Origin: Bacteroidota bacterium | GTDB taxonomy: Bacteria > Bacteroidota > Bacteroidia > Flavobacteriales > Weeksellaceae | Assembly: GCA_023393915.1 (NCBI GenBank) | Contig: JAEXBS010000078.1 | Coordinates: forward strand, 1-64,000 | Length of the DNA stretch: 64,000 nucleotides | Direction: 5' to 3' | Shown here: positions 1-8,240 of the stretch, piece after piece | How positions within the stretch are numbered: the first letter of the stretch is position 1 | How the letters are laid out: every line of letters starts with the position of its first letter | Notes under the pieces: generated by a model | The model's input: only the letters and a program-made list of their open reading frames with translations | What the model was told of the DNA's origin: nothing | Database searches by the model: none | Program-made: the position numbers and the translations under genes

Positions 1-2087
1 TACTTTATAAGCACAGTAAGAAACTTGCTGACTATGATTATGCAAGTGAAGTAGATGTCAATATTCTTGGACACATATTTGAAAATTCCCTGAATGAAAT
101 TGATGAAATAAAAGCACAGTTAGAAGGGCATGAAATTGACAAAACAAAAACCAAGAGAAAAAAAGATGGTGTTTTCTATACACCAAAATACATTACCAAA
201 TACATCGTTGAAAACACTGTAGGTAAACTTTGTGATGAAAAGAAAGCAGAGTTAAACATCATAGAAGAAGAATATTTCACTGATAAGAAAAGACAGCAAA
301 AAACCAAAGAAATACTTCTTGGTAAAATCAATACTTATAGAGATTGGCTACACCAAATTACCATTATTGATCCTGCCTGTGGTTCTGGTGCTTTTCTTAA
401 TGAAGCCTTAAATTTTTTGATAAATGAGCATAAGTATGTGGATGAACTTGAAGCCAAATTAACTGGTTCTTCACTTGCTTTTGGCTATCATTCTGACAGT
501 ATTTTGGAAAACAATTTATTTGGCGTTGACCTTAATGAAGAATCTGTAGAAATTGCCAAACTTTCTCTGTGGTTAAGAACAGCAGTTCCTAATAGGAAAC
601 TGAATGACTTAAATAATAACATTAAGTGTGGCAATTCATTAATTGATGATCCAGAGGTTGCTGGAGACAAAGCATTAAATTGGGAACATGAATTTCCACA
701 GGTTTTTGCTAGAGGTGGTTTTGATGTGGTTATTGGTAATCCACCTTATGTTTTTGCCAGAGAAAATTTTGAAAATAAAGAAAAAGAGTTCTACTCAGAT
801 AATTATGAATCAGCAAAATATCAGGTAAACACTTACATTTTATTTATTGAAAAATCTTTTAAAATTCTCAATAATAATGGGTGTTGTGGCTTAATTGTGC
901 CAAACTCTTGGTTAATGACATATTCAGGAAAAGGTTTGAGAAAATATTTATTAGATAATGTTTCTATTTATCAAATAGTAAATTTATTAGGACATTCTTT
1001 TGAAAGTGCAAATGTTGAAACAGTCATAGTTTTAGGGGCTTCTGCAAGAAAGAATGGAACTGTTGCAATTTTACAAAATATGGGAACTGAATTTAATTTA
1101 CTCCATAATAATAATATATCTGATTTTATAGAAAATGAAGGATATGAATTTACAGTTTTCAATGACCAAAACTCAACTCAAATAATCAATAAAATGACTT
1201 CTAATTCAGTAATTTTAGATGAATTAGTTGAAATAAAAGCAGGGCTTCAAGCTTATGAAAAAGGGAAAGGAAATCCTAAACAAACAGTAGAGGATGTTAA
1301 TAATAGACCTTATGACTTCAAATATAAATTTGATGACACAACTTTTGAATATTTAGTAGGAGCTGATGTTGGAAGGTATTTACTTAATTGGTCAGGTGAA
1401 TTTTTGAAGTATGGTGATAATTTAGCTGCACCAAGAAGCATCAATTTGTTTGATGGGAAAAAAATAATAATAAGAGAAATAACAGGACAATTTCCAAGAT
1501 GTATTGTTTCTACTTATACAGACCAATTTTTTCTCTACAATAGAAGTAATATTGGAATTATAGAAAAAGAAAATTTTAATATAAGTTTAAAGTATGTTTT
1601 GGCTGTCTTAAACAGTAAACTTGTATCATATTATTTCATAAAAAACACTGCAAAATCAGTTAGAAAATTATTCCCAAAAATAATTTTGAATGATTTGAGA
1701 AAGTTTCCTTTTAAGAAATTATCAAAAGAAAATCAAGAACCCTTTGTTAATAAGGTAAATTTGATACTAATGTTGAACAAACAATTACAAGAAATTTCAG
1801 ATAAATTTAAAAGAACCATTACAAGGAATTTTGAAATAGAAAATCTTTCAAAAAAAATTCAAGAGTGGTATAATCTCTCTTACCCAGAATTTATTAAAGA
1901 ACTGGCAAAACAAAAAATAAAACTATCCCTTTCAGAGGAAGCAGAATGGGAAGATTATTTTAACCAAGAAAAAGCAAAAGCACAAAACCTAGAGTCTGAA
2001 ATCACCAAAACTGATAAAGAAATAGACCAAATGGTTTATGAACTGTATGGGTTGAGTGAGGAGGAGATTAAAATTGTGGAAGGGTAA
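1..2087 (+). CDS. Eco57I-like N6-adenine DNA methyltransferase of a type IIG restriction-modification enzyme, 5' end cut by window
   Basis: The reading frame is already open at base 3, so about 694 residues are visible and the true start lies before the window. A DGVFYTP box (165-185) is followed by SAM-binding motif I, DPACGSGAF (369-395), and catalytic motif IV, NPPY (738-749). This motif order is that of gamma-type N6-adenine methyltransferases. The C-terminal 350 residues look like a TaqI/Eco57I-type target-recognition region ending in a helical segment. Single-chain type IIG enzymes of this kind are usually around 1000 residues with an N-terminal nuclease, and that part would be off-window. 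The next gene starts inside its stop codon, so the two are translated together. It is unusually AT-rich compared with the core genes after 9 kb, which fits transfer. A stand-alone methylase or a PglX-like protein remain possible. Confidence 0.85.
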   Translation, partial: LYKHSKKLADYDYASEVDVNILGHIFENSLNEIDEIKAQLEGHEIDKTKTKRKKDGVFYTPKYITKYIVENTVGKLCDEKKAELNIIEEEYFTDKKRQQKTKEILLGKINTYRDWLHQITIIDPACGSGAFLNEALNFLINEHKYVDELEAKLTGSSLAFGYHSDSILENNLFGVDLNEESVEIAKLSLWLRTAVPNRKLNDLNNNIKCGNSLIDDPEVAGDKALNWEHEFPQVFARGGFDVVIGNPPYVFARENFENKEKEFYSDNYESAKYQVNTYILFIEKSFKILNNNGCCGLIVPNSWLMTYSGKGLRKYLLDNVSIYQIVNLLGHSFESANVETVIVLGASARKNGTVAILQNMGTEFNLLHNNNISDFIENEGYEFTVFNDQNSTQIINKMTSNSVILDELVEIKAGLQAYEKGKGNPKQTVEDVNNRPYDFKYKFDDTTFEYLVGADVGRYLLNWSGEFLKYGDNLAAPRSINLFDGKKIIIREITGQFPRCIVSTYTDQFFLYNRSNIGIIEKENFNISLKYVLAVLNSKLVSYYFIKNTAKSVRKLFPKIILNDLRKFPFKKLSKENQEPFVNKVNLILMLNKQLQEISDKFKRTITRNFEIENLSKKIQEWYNLSYPEFIKELAKQKIKLSLSEEAEWEDYFNQEKAKAQNLESEITKTDKEIDQMVYELYGLSEEEIKIVEG

Positions 2088-2935
2088 TGGAAGAAAAAAT
2101 TGAAAATATAAAAGACTTTTATAGTCGTTGGGAAATCAAACTTGATGATGAACAAGGCTGGCAAATTTTTAGAAAAAGAGTTACCAATGCTTTAGGAGTT
2201 TTTGAATTTAGCCTCAACACTAATGAGGCTGAGACAGATTTTTTTGACTATATTGGTGAAATACACGAAAAGGAAATCTTGCCAGGTTTTAGAAACCCTT
2301 TTGGTAAGACTTCAGAAACAAAAATCTATTCTCATTTCCTGAATGAAAATAGGAGGGTAGAATTTATTATGCTGATTGAAGCAATATTTATGGTTTCAAC
2401 TTTCAAAGAAGAACAAAAAGAGATTTTCTATCAAAAAGTAAAAGACGCAATTAACATTTCAAGAATTCAAATTGAAATAATAAAGAATAATAATCAAATC
2501 ATAACTTATCAGAAAGGGAATGAATTTTTTGATAAACATCTTGTATATGATGTATTAGACTGGTTATCACAGTATCCATCAGTACATGAAAAATATCAAT
2601 TAGCACTTTCTCAAGTTGGTCAAAATGGAAATGAAAGAGTTGTTCTAGATAATCTAAGGTTTGCAGTTGAACAATTGCTGAAAACCATTTTGAAAAATAA
2701 TAAGAGTATTGAAAAACAAAAACCTGAAATTTTAAAATATCTTAAAGAATTTGGTGTTTCAATTGAAATTAGAAACCTATTTTTTTCAGTTCTTAATTTT
2801 TATGAGAATTATCAAAATAATAATGTTAAGCATGGAGAGAATATTGGAGGGTATGATGTTGAATTCATGCTTTATCAAACAGGTATAATGATCAATTACA
2901 TTCTTAAAAATAGTAAAACCACCCCACAAAAGTGA
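2087..2935 (+). CDS. Unknown protein coupled to the methyltransferase; possibly a HEPN/AbiJ-like restriction partner
   Basis: The ATG overlaps the methyltransferase stop by one base (TAATG), the signature of translational coupling, so the 282-residue product probably works with that enzyme. I recognise no family with certainty. There is no signal peptide or membrane segment. The N-terminal half is mixed and rich in charged and aromatic residues. The C-terminal 100 residues are all-helical, with the patch NNNVKHGENIGGYD near residue 248. This patch resembles the end of HEPN or abortive-infection C-terminal domains, but the Arg of the usual R-x4-6-H RNase motif is missing. It could be a defence partner, a specificity or control factor, or an unrelated cargo protein. 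Functional assignment is inference only. The gene is AT-rich like its partner. Confidence 0.75.
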   Translation: MEEKIENIKDFYSRWEIKLDDEQGWQIFRKRVTNALGVFEFSLNTNEAETDFFDYIGEIHEKEILPGFRNPFGKTSETKIYSHFLNENRRVEFIMLIEAIFMVSTFKEEQKEIFYQKVKDAINISRIQIEIIKNNNQIITYQKGNEFFDKHLVYDVLDWLSQYPSVHEKYQLALSQVGQNGNERVVLDNLRFAVEQLLKTILKNNKSIEKQKPEILKYLKEFGVSIEIRNLFFSVLNFYENYQNNNVKHGENIGGYDVEFMLYQTGIMINYILKNSKTTPQK

Positions 2936-2941
2936 GGTGGT
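2906..2941 (-). terminator. Hairpin terminator between restriction cargo and island core
   Basis: The arms 2918-2927 and 2932-2941 pair at 9 of 10 positions around an AAAA loop. On the minus strand the stem is followed by T-rich sequence (2906-2917), so it should stop minus-strand transcription leaving the DUF3871 gene. The stem also overlaps the stop codon of the plus-strand gene, so it may end transcription from both sides. Confidence 0.75.
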
Positions 2942-2945
2942 CTGC

Positions 2946-4010
2946 TTAACTCAAAAACCAATGATAATCGGAATTACCATTGAGAGCTTTCTGAATTCCT
3001 TTGGAAAATTCAAAGGCGTTCAGATTTCTGTCGAGGAACGAATCGATGTAGGAAGATTTGTTTGCCTGCGTGAATAGGTTAAATATCCGCCATAAATTTA
3101 TTCGTCCTTCTTCATCTCTGCTGAAATTTTCATCCTCGTAAAAACCTTTAGCCATTAGATTTACATGGGAATCGTTAAACTGCAGTTCCGGAATTTTGGC
3201 TTTCTCTTTCTTTGGTAAGTGTTGATAAAGCCGTGCCTTGCCTATTAACTGTGCAAATTGGTGTTCAGATAGTGAATGATAGGTTAGTTCCTTCATTTCC
3301 ATTAAATGCAGTTCCGCATTATATTCCTGCATCGTTTGTGTAATACGCTTTTCCAATTCAGAAACTGAGGAGACTCTTAAATCCGAAATGAAGCCATCTG
3401 ACCAAACACACATATTACTACAAACCTTATTTTGGAAGCCAATGAAAAACTTGAAGCGTTCCATAGTCTTCTTGCTGTAAAGGTTTTCCAAGTTATAGCT
3501 ACGAACACCTCCAAAACTCAATGTCAGTTCATTCCCATTTATTTCATCTCTAATGCTAGTGATATTCCCCGCAAACATCATTCGTTCATAATAAATGGTC
3601 TTGTGGTGATCCTGGAGATCGTTAACCTTAAGGTGTAATGCATCGGGAGTTCTACCTTTAATCTGGTGGCTAACTCTAATGTCAGGCGTTGTGATTACTT
3701 CATGGGGAAACACCCTACTTACACAGTTCATAACTGATTCTATAAATTCCTGGTGTGCAATGGTCAACTCATTATCCTTGCTGAATACAGGTATAATGCA
3801 ATCATTCTTAAGGTGTTTGAAATCAACCTCTATAGTATTTGCTTCTATAAATGGTTTTTTTTGAAAAATTGCGTTGCCAGTCGTCTCCTGGCGAAATACC
3901 TTCAGATCTCTAAGATCTATATTTCTGCTATTTTCTTGTATTTCTCTTGGAGATTCTGGCACCATCTCAAAAGCTTCCTCCGGTGACGCTCTATACGTGG
4001 TTGCTTCCAT
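2946..4010 (-). CDS. DUF3871 family protein of a Bacteroidota mobile element
   Basis: This 354-residue protein matches my recollection of DUF3871, a family nearly confined to Bacteroidota mobile islands. The recognisable stretch around residues 55-90 reads roughly ANTIEVDFKHLKNDCIIPVF followed by SKDNELTIAHQEFIE. The biochemical role of the family is unknown. There is no signal peptide, transmembrane helix or recognisable catalytic motif. The gene begins 20 bases inside the upstream ATPase gene, so the two are co-transcribed and probably translationally coupled. The pair commonly travels with a tyrosine recombinase, which is the case here. A DNA-processing or recombination accessory role is inferred only from this company. 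Confidence 0.75.
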   Translation of the reverse strand: MEATTYRASPEEAFEMVPESPREIQENSRNIDLRDLKVFRQETTGNAIFQKKPFIEANTIEVDFKHLKNDCIIPVFSKDNELTIAHQEFIESVMNCVSRVFPHEVITTPDIRVSHQIKGRTPDALHLKVNDLQDHHKTIYYERMMFAGNITSIRDEINGNELTLSFGGVRSYNLENLYSKKTMERFKFFIGFQNKVCSNMCVWSDGFISDLRVSSVSELEKRITQTMQEYNAELHLMEMKELTYHSLSEHQFAQLIGKARLYQHLPKKEKAKIPELQFNDSHVNLMAKGFYEDENFSRDEEGRINLWRIFNLFTQANKSSYIDSFLDRNLNAFEFSKGIQKALNGNSDYHWFLS

Positions 4011-4881
4011 TTCTTGAAAAGGTGTTTGGGTTAGGTGTTTGCATTAATTTTCTCTTCTGAATTTCATATTGTGGCCTTAACGTCTCCTGAAACTCGGGAT
4101 ACTGCTTATACAAAGCCAAGAGTGTACTAATATTCTCTGCTTTTCTTATTCTGTCTAGTACTTGATCTAGAGGAGATTTTTTTCCTGAAGGTACTTGTTG
4201 GTCTATTGTGAAATCCTGATTACACCATTCTAGTATTCTAATACCAGTTTCAGGTGTGATTTTAAACTCTGGTTTATCCATGAATAGTCCCGTTCTGTCT
4301 TTTGATGCGGTAGCATAATGCTTAATATCTAGATCAAGAACCAAAGTAAACTCAAAATCTACTCCATCTCTTTGCACCGCTTTTAAACCAACCTTTTCAG
4401 GTATGAATTTTCCATCTTTCTGATTGAGAACATAATCCTGCTTTGTTCTCATGGTTGCAAGCACATGGGCATTAGATTGTAGGATTTTATCCATAAAAGT
4501 CTTCTCCAGCGGTTTAATCTTTGCCCAATTGGTAAAGGAATTACCTGCTAAAGAAGAGTGATAGTCCAAGAGATAATCCCAACAGTGACTGATGCTGTCG
4601 ATAATGATAACTTCCATTCCTGCCTTCTCACAGATTTCGATGGCTTCGACATACTGCTGTGGCGTAAATGGAGGTCTTAAAGAGATTACATTGTAGTTTC
4701 CAAGATGCGCATAAAGGTCTGCACTACCGTTCTCAGTATCTATTACTGCTACACGAGAAAGGTCTCCGTTACAGAGACCTTTTGCTATGAGTATCGCACT
4801 CATTGTTTTTCCTGCTCCACTTGGAGCCTGCAGAGCCATCTTGATTTTGGCTTTGCGTCTTTGACTTTGTCTTAGTTGCAT
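3991..4881 (-). CDS. RecA-like P-loop ATPase (AAA_24, phage nucleotide-binding type)
   Basis: Walker A is APSGAGKT near residue 20 from the chosen start, and a Walker B-like VIIIDSISH lies about 80 residues later. The protein is about 296 residues, close to the usual size of the phage-type AAA_24 ATPases that act in recombination or replication on mobile elements. I chose the ATG at 4881 (MQLRQSQRRKAK) because relatives begin with this basic stretch right before the P-loop strand; an in-frame ATG at 4917 is the alternative. It overlaps the DUF3871 gene by 20 bases and follows the integrase and ANT genes on the same strand. The exact DNA substrate cannot be told from sequence. Confidence 0.8.
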   Translation of the reverse strand: MQLRQSQRRKAKIKMALQAPSGAGKTMSAILIAKGLCNGDLSRVAVIDTENGSADLYAHLGNYNVISLRPPFTPQQYVEAIEICEKAGMEVIIIDSISHCWDYLLDYHSSLAGNSFTNWAKIKPLEKTFMDKILQSNAHVLATMRTKQDYVLNQKDGKFIPEKVGLKAVQRDGVDFEFTLVLDLDIKHYATASKDRTGLFMDKPEFKITPETGIRILEWCNQDFTIDQQVPSGKKSPLDQVLDRIRKAENISTLLALYKQYPEFQETLRPQYEIQKRKLMQTPNPNTFSRNGSNHV

Positions 4882-4955
4882 ATTAATAAATTTAGATTTA
4901 ACATATAAAGGCTGCATTTACGCAGCCAGTGAATATTTATATTTTATTGAGAAGA

Positions 4956-5255
4956 TTATTTCAACCTATCCGGAAATTTCTCTTGAATTAATTTGATACC
5001 CTTCATCGAAATGAGTGGCATATTAACTCCATTTATCGGATTCATCATAAAATGGTCGGGCATATCCCAATAAGGTGCCATGTACCAATTGGTCTTGTCA
5101 AGTACTCTTAATTCCCTTAAGATCTCAAGAAGTTTGTTTCTTCCGATTTTTGGGAGATTAAAGATTTTGCTTGCTTCGCCGAAATTGTACCAGTCCTTTG
5201 GCTTAACACCATTCAATGTGCCCATGTCATCATATTCAAATATTGAATTTCTCAT
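4956..5255 (-). CDS. Small KilAC/ANT-domain protein (phage antirepressor C-terminal type)
   Basis: This 99-residue protein consists of little more than one KilAC/ANT-like domain. A helical FGEASKIFNLPKIGRNKLLE segment is followed by LRELRVLDKTNW and a C-terminal strand-helix ending in GIKLIQEKFP. In phage antirepressors this domain sits at the C terminus and binds DNA or a repressor. Here it is alone, a form common on Bacteroidota islands. It lies three bases downstream of the integrase gene on the same strand, so it is probably in one transcript with it. A role in controlling excision or element genes is inferred from domain and position. Confidence 0.75.
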   Translation of the reverse strand: MRNSIFEYDDMGTLNGVKPKDWYNFGEASKIFNLPKIGRNKLLEILRELRVLDKTNWYMAPYWDMPDHFMMNPINGVNMPLISMKGIKLIQEKFPDRLK

Positions 5256-5258
5256 TTT

Positions 5259-6467
5259 TTATAATTTTAATAGTTTATTTACCTCGTGGTCAAGAGCATC
5301 GTTCCCAAAATCTTTTAAATACGAATTGGTAATTTCTACATTACTATGCCCCATCATTTCACTTATTTTTTCTACACTTGTTCCAGAAAATTTTAATAAA
5401 GTAGCAAAGGAATGCCTAGCAACATAAGAGGTTATCGGTACGTCGATTTTTGCAAGTTTTCCGATTTCTTTCAGTTGTTTATTATACCTTAATAATGCTT
5501 TTTGCTTACGGTCTGCAATTTGTGTAGGATTCAGGTTTTCTTTAAGTAGGATAGGGAATACATAGGGACTGCTGTTTTTTTGTTTGCTGTAATATGTTAG
5601 GATTTCAGCCATCCCATCGTTAATCTCGATATTAAAACTGTGTCGGGTTTTAGATCTTTTGTAGAATATCCGTCCATTGTGAATATCCGTCCACTTCAAT
5701 TTCATCTCATCCGCAAAATTCATCCCACGTGCATACACTGAGAACATAAAGTAATTGTGCGAATGTATGAGATCTGGTCGCTCACTTAAATCCACATCCC
5801 GAAATTTTCTAAAATCTTCTGCTGATAATGCTTTTTTGTTATTATCCTGCTTTAGTTTTGCGATTTTATAATCTTCAAAAGGATAAAATTTTCGACTCAT
5901 AGCTTTTCTTTTAATTGCGATATTAAACAGGGCTCTGAGGTAGCGCATCTTAAATGCGATTCCGCCGTTTTGATTACCTCTGCTTCTTAAATATACCTCG
6001 TACTTGTCCATCAGTTCAGCAGAAATATTCCCAAAGGTTATGTTTTCTCCTGCAAATTTCATGAAGGATCTTTTGGTATCTGCATATGCTTTTGCGTTGG
6101 AAACTTTTCCCGACTTCTTCTGCTCATCAATGATTTCCTCAAAAAATAGTTTGACTTTTTTCGAATTAATTTCATCCTTCCCACGAAATTTATTTTCAAA
6201 ATCTTCCAGAGAATAATTGATGCCGGCGATCTTAAAATCCCGTATTATTTGTATGGCTTTAGATTTTAAACTTATAAGAACTTCATTGTCAACCTTGTGA
6301 GATTTATGACCTTTCAAGAATTTTTCATTCTCAAAGTGTTCTTTTAAGCACTTGATTCCTATAGAAATATTTTTGCGCTTCCGGTCTTTAATGATTTGCA
6401 AATACACGGAATATTGACCGTTAGACAGGGGTTTACTGTCAATCACAAATTTTATGCTCGAATTCAT
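5259..6467 (-). CDS. int: Site-specific tyrosine recombinase (integrase) of the island
   Basis: The 402-residue protein has the Bacteroidota integrase layout: an N-terminal arm-binding domain, a SAM-like core-binding domain around residues 100-190, and a C-terminal catalytic domain. The first catalytic Arg is in YARGMNFADEM. The second is in SYVARHSFATLL, where Tyr replaces the first His of HxxR, as is usual in this clade. The conserved GH is in MMGHSNVEIT, and the nucleophile Tyr follows in NSYLKDFG. The core therefore looks intact. It should integrate and excise the island, most plausibly at the tRNA-Asn gene at 9053-9126. The gene sits 90 bases downstream of the DUF3987 gene, with repeats in between. 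Confidence 0.93.
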   Translation of the reverse strand: MNSSIKFVIDSKPLSNGQYSVYLQIIKDRKRKNISIGIKCLKEHFENEKFLKGHKSHKVDNEVLISLKSKAIQIIRDFKIAGINYSLEDFENKFRGKDEINSKKVKLFFEEIIDEQKKSGKVSNAKAYADTKRSFMKFAGENITFGNISAELMDKYEVYLRSRGNQNGGIAFKMRYLRALFNIAIKRKAMSRKFYPFEDYKIAKLKQDNNKKALSAEDFRKFRDVDLSERPDLIHSHNYFMFSVYARGMNFADEMKLKWTDIHNGRIFYKRSKTRHSFNIEINDGMAEILTYYSKQKNSSPYVFPILLKENLNPTQIADRKQKALLRYNKQLKEIGKLAKIDVPITSYVARHSFATLLKFSGTSVEKISEMMGHSNVEITNSYLKDFGNDALDHEVNKLLKL

Positions 6468-6492
6468 TTTAATAATATTTAATTGGTTAAAT

Positions 6493-6517
6493 ACTGCCCT
6501 AAAAAATATAGGGCAGT
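6493..6517. repeat. Inverted repeat upstream of the integrase
   Basis: Perfect 9-bp arms at 6493-6501 and 6509-6517 surround a 7-base A/T-rich loop. The repeat lies between the end of the DUF3987 gene and the integrase start. It could be a minus-strand terminator for DUF3987 (no clear T-run follows) or a binding site controlling the integrase. Confidence 0.6.
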
Positions 6518-6553
6518 GTTGCAGAAACTGCGGAAATTGCAGTGTTGCAGAAA
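6513..6553. repeat. Pair of 15-bp direct repeats next to the integrase gene
   Basis: The 15-mer GCAGTGTTGCAGAAA occurs at 6513-6527 and again at 6539-6553, spaced 26 bases start to start. The first copy overlaps the right arm of the neighbouring inverted repeat. The position just upstream of the integrase suggests protein-binding sites (arm-type integrase, Xis or repressor sites), but this is inference. Confidence 0.6.
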
Positions 6554-6557
6554 AAAG

Positions 6558-7865
6558 TTAGAAATAGTTTTTATCTCTCCGGTAAAGACCGTGACCTACA
6601 GAATGAATGATTTTCATTTGCTTCCACTTCTTTAGTTTGTCGTCTAAGGTTCGGATGGCAACCCCAAATCGGAGTGCAGCTTCTACCGCTTCTTGTCGAC
6701 TGAATCGGGGTTTTAGCGCAAATAATATCTGTTCATCGGTATCCGATAAAATAGAATTGTCAAAGCTATAGTAAACTATTAGAGCGTGCTTGATGAAAAT
6801 GCTGGTAAGTTTTTCGGCAACCAGATAGTCATTATTACTGCAGATAATTTTATTCGTTTCTGCAAGTTTATCCATATTTCTTATCGCACTAAGAGTCATT
6901 GCCAATTTAAACTGTATCAGCGCGTACCGATTGAGATTTGAGATAAATCCCTGGGGATGATTTTCAAGAATATCGGTGTGAATAAATCTAAATTTGTTAA
7001 TAAATCTTTTTTCTTGGTTTTCAGTAAATTGAAACAAAATAGGTTTGGACAACTTCGTAAGTTCTCCATAAAGAATATGAAGCTGGTCAGCAAAATCCTT
7101 AAAAGGTTTGTCGGGGTCTGATTCTGCTTTTTCGAATACATTTCTAAAATGTGGAGTATCATCGAATGCGTACACTAGAAATCTCGAGAATAGACCGTTT
7201 TCTTTGGATTTAATGATATTTTTAAACTGCTCCGGTGTTCCGCTCAAGAGGAGAGAGAGTTTGGGGTTTTCAATCTCAATGAAAGTATCATTTTCTTTTC
7301 TGACTACGGAAATTGGCTCGTGATGAAATGCTGCCCTTAGAATAGGCGAATAACTAGACCAATCATTCTGCAGCATATTTCCGATAGTGTCTGCCTCTGT
7401 CTCAATCATTAATAAACCGTCAGGAGAAGATTTCATTAAGGTATACAACCGCGCTGAGGAAGTATCGCCCGCTAGAATCTTGATCTGCATCTCAGGCTTT
7501 GGATCATTGGTTTTTTTCTCTTTTACATCGGTTTTCCATTTGTCGATTGCGGAAATGCTATCCTTCGCCAACTTTTCATGTATAGGCTTTACAAGCAGTC
7601 TTGCTTTGTTCATTACGCCCTTTCCTGATGCGGCAGGAGCAGAAACCATCACATAAAGATTTGCATAGTACAACCGTTTGTCATAATACCCTGCAATTTT
7701 TGGCAGGCAACTGCTAATTGCGCCCAAAGCGGATACTAATACCACATCCCGTTCTCGCCCTTTGTACTCTAAGAGAAATGGGTGAAGAATTTCAGGTAAT
7801 CTCTGATAAATATATGCGGGAATATATTCATTTCTTATTCCATTGTATAACTGCTTATTTTCCAT
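6558..7865 (-). CDS. DUF3987 primase/helicase-like protein
   Basis: The 435-residue protein fits DUF3987, P-loop proteins found with virulence-type primases and on mobile elements. A Walker A-like APAASGKG lies at about residue 90. An acidic LLMIETEAD segment (around 160) would be Walker B, and an arginine-bearing FSRFLVYAF follows further on. The C-terminal 60 residues look like a winged helix (SRQEAVEAALRFGVAIRTLD). It probably acts in replication or maintenance of the excised element. Its start overlaps the HTH gene by 11 bases, so the two form an operon. Replicative function is inferred from the family, and the precise activity is not established. Confidence 0.8.
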   Translation of the reverse strand: MENKQLYNGIRNEYIPAYIYQRLPEILHPFLLEYKGRERDVVLVSALGAISSCLPKIAGYYDKRLYYANLYVMVSAPAASGKGVMNKARLLVKPIHEKLAKDSISAIDKWKTDVKEKKTNDPKPEMQIKILAGDTSSARLYTLMKSSPDGLLMIETEADTIGNMLQNDWSSYSPILRAAFHHEPISVVRKENDTFIEIENPKLSLLLSGTPEQFKNIIKSKENGLFSRFLVYAFDDTPHFRNVFEKAESDPDKPFKDFADQLHILYGELTKLSKPILFQFTENQEKRFINKFRFIHTDILENHPQGFISNLNRYALIQFKLAMTLSAIRNMDKLAETNKIICSNNDYLVAEKLTSIFIKHALIVYYSFDNSILSDTDEQILFALKPRFSRQEAVEAALRFGVAIRTLDDKLKKWKQMKIIHSVGHGLYRRDKNYF

Positions 7866-8118
7866 CTCCTGTAAATTTTGCAGTTAATTCCTCCTCTCTT
7901 TGAGTTACGGACTTTACTTCATTCTGAAGCATCCATTTGTCAAGATCTTCACGTTTGAAATATATTTTCCCACCATTGGGTTTGTAAAAAGTGATAGCAC
8001 AGGAAGAAGTAAGCTTATAAAGGCTACTCTCCGAAATTCCGAGATAATCAGTAGCTTCTTTGAAGGTTAGAATTGTTTTCTGCTCTATTACCTTCTCATT
8101 AAACTCATAATTTTTCAT
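7855..8118 (-). CDS. Excisionase-like MerR/HTH_17 DNA-binding protein
   Basis: The 87-residue protein carries a compact winged HTH of the excisionase (HTH_17) type. LTFKEATDYLGISESSLYKL forms the helix-turn-helix, and the wing and last helix are GGKIYFKREDLDKWM. Such proteins bend DNA for excision or regulate element genes. It is the first gene of the operon with DUF3987 (11-base overlap) and lies one gene from the putative attachment site, which fits an excisionase or regulator. A promoter box is found 26 bases upstream. Confidence 0.8.
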   Translation of the reverse strand: MKNYEFNEKVIEQKTILTFKEATDYLGISESSLYKLTSSCAITFYKPNGGKIYFKREDLDKWMLQNEVKSVTQREEELTAKFTGDGK

Positions 8119-8143
8119 TGTAATATTTTTTAAAATTATGAGG

Positions 8144-8151
8144 CAAAAGTA
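8144..8151 (-). promoter_or_regulatory. Bacteroidota -7 box (TACTTTTG) for the HTH-DUF3987 operon
   Basis: The minus strand reads TACTTTTG, matching TAnnTTTG, 26 bases before the ATG at 8118. It would give a short leader. Confidence 0.55.
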
Positions 8152-8240
8152 AATTCAGAGATAGTAAGAATTTGAGCGGAAAAACTAAAAAAAACGAACT
8201 GAAATCCGATCAGTCTGTCAAGTTTTGGATTTAAATGAGA

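Noticed and set aside
6493..6553. Repeats near the integrase as a CRISPR array
   Set aside because: Only two 15-bp copies with an 11-base gap and no cas genes.
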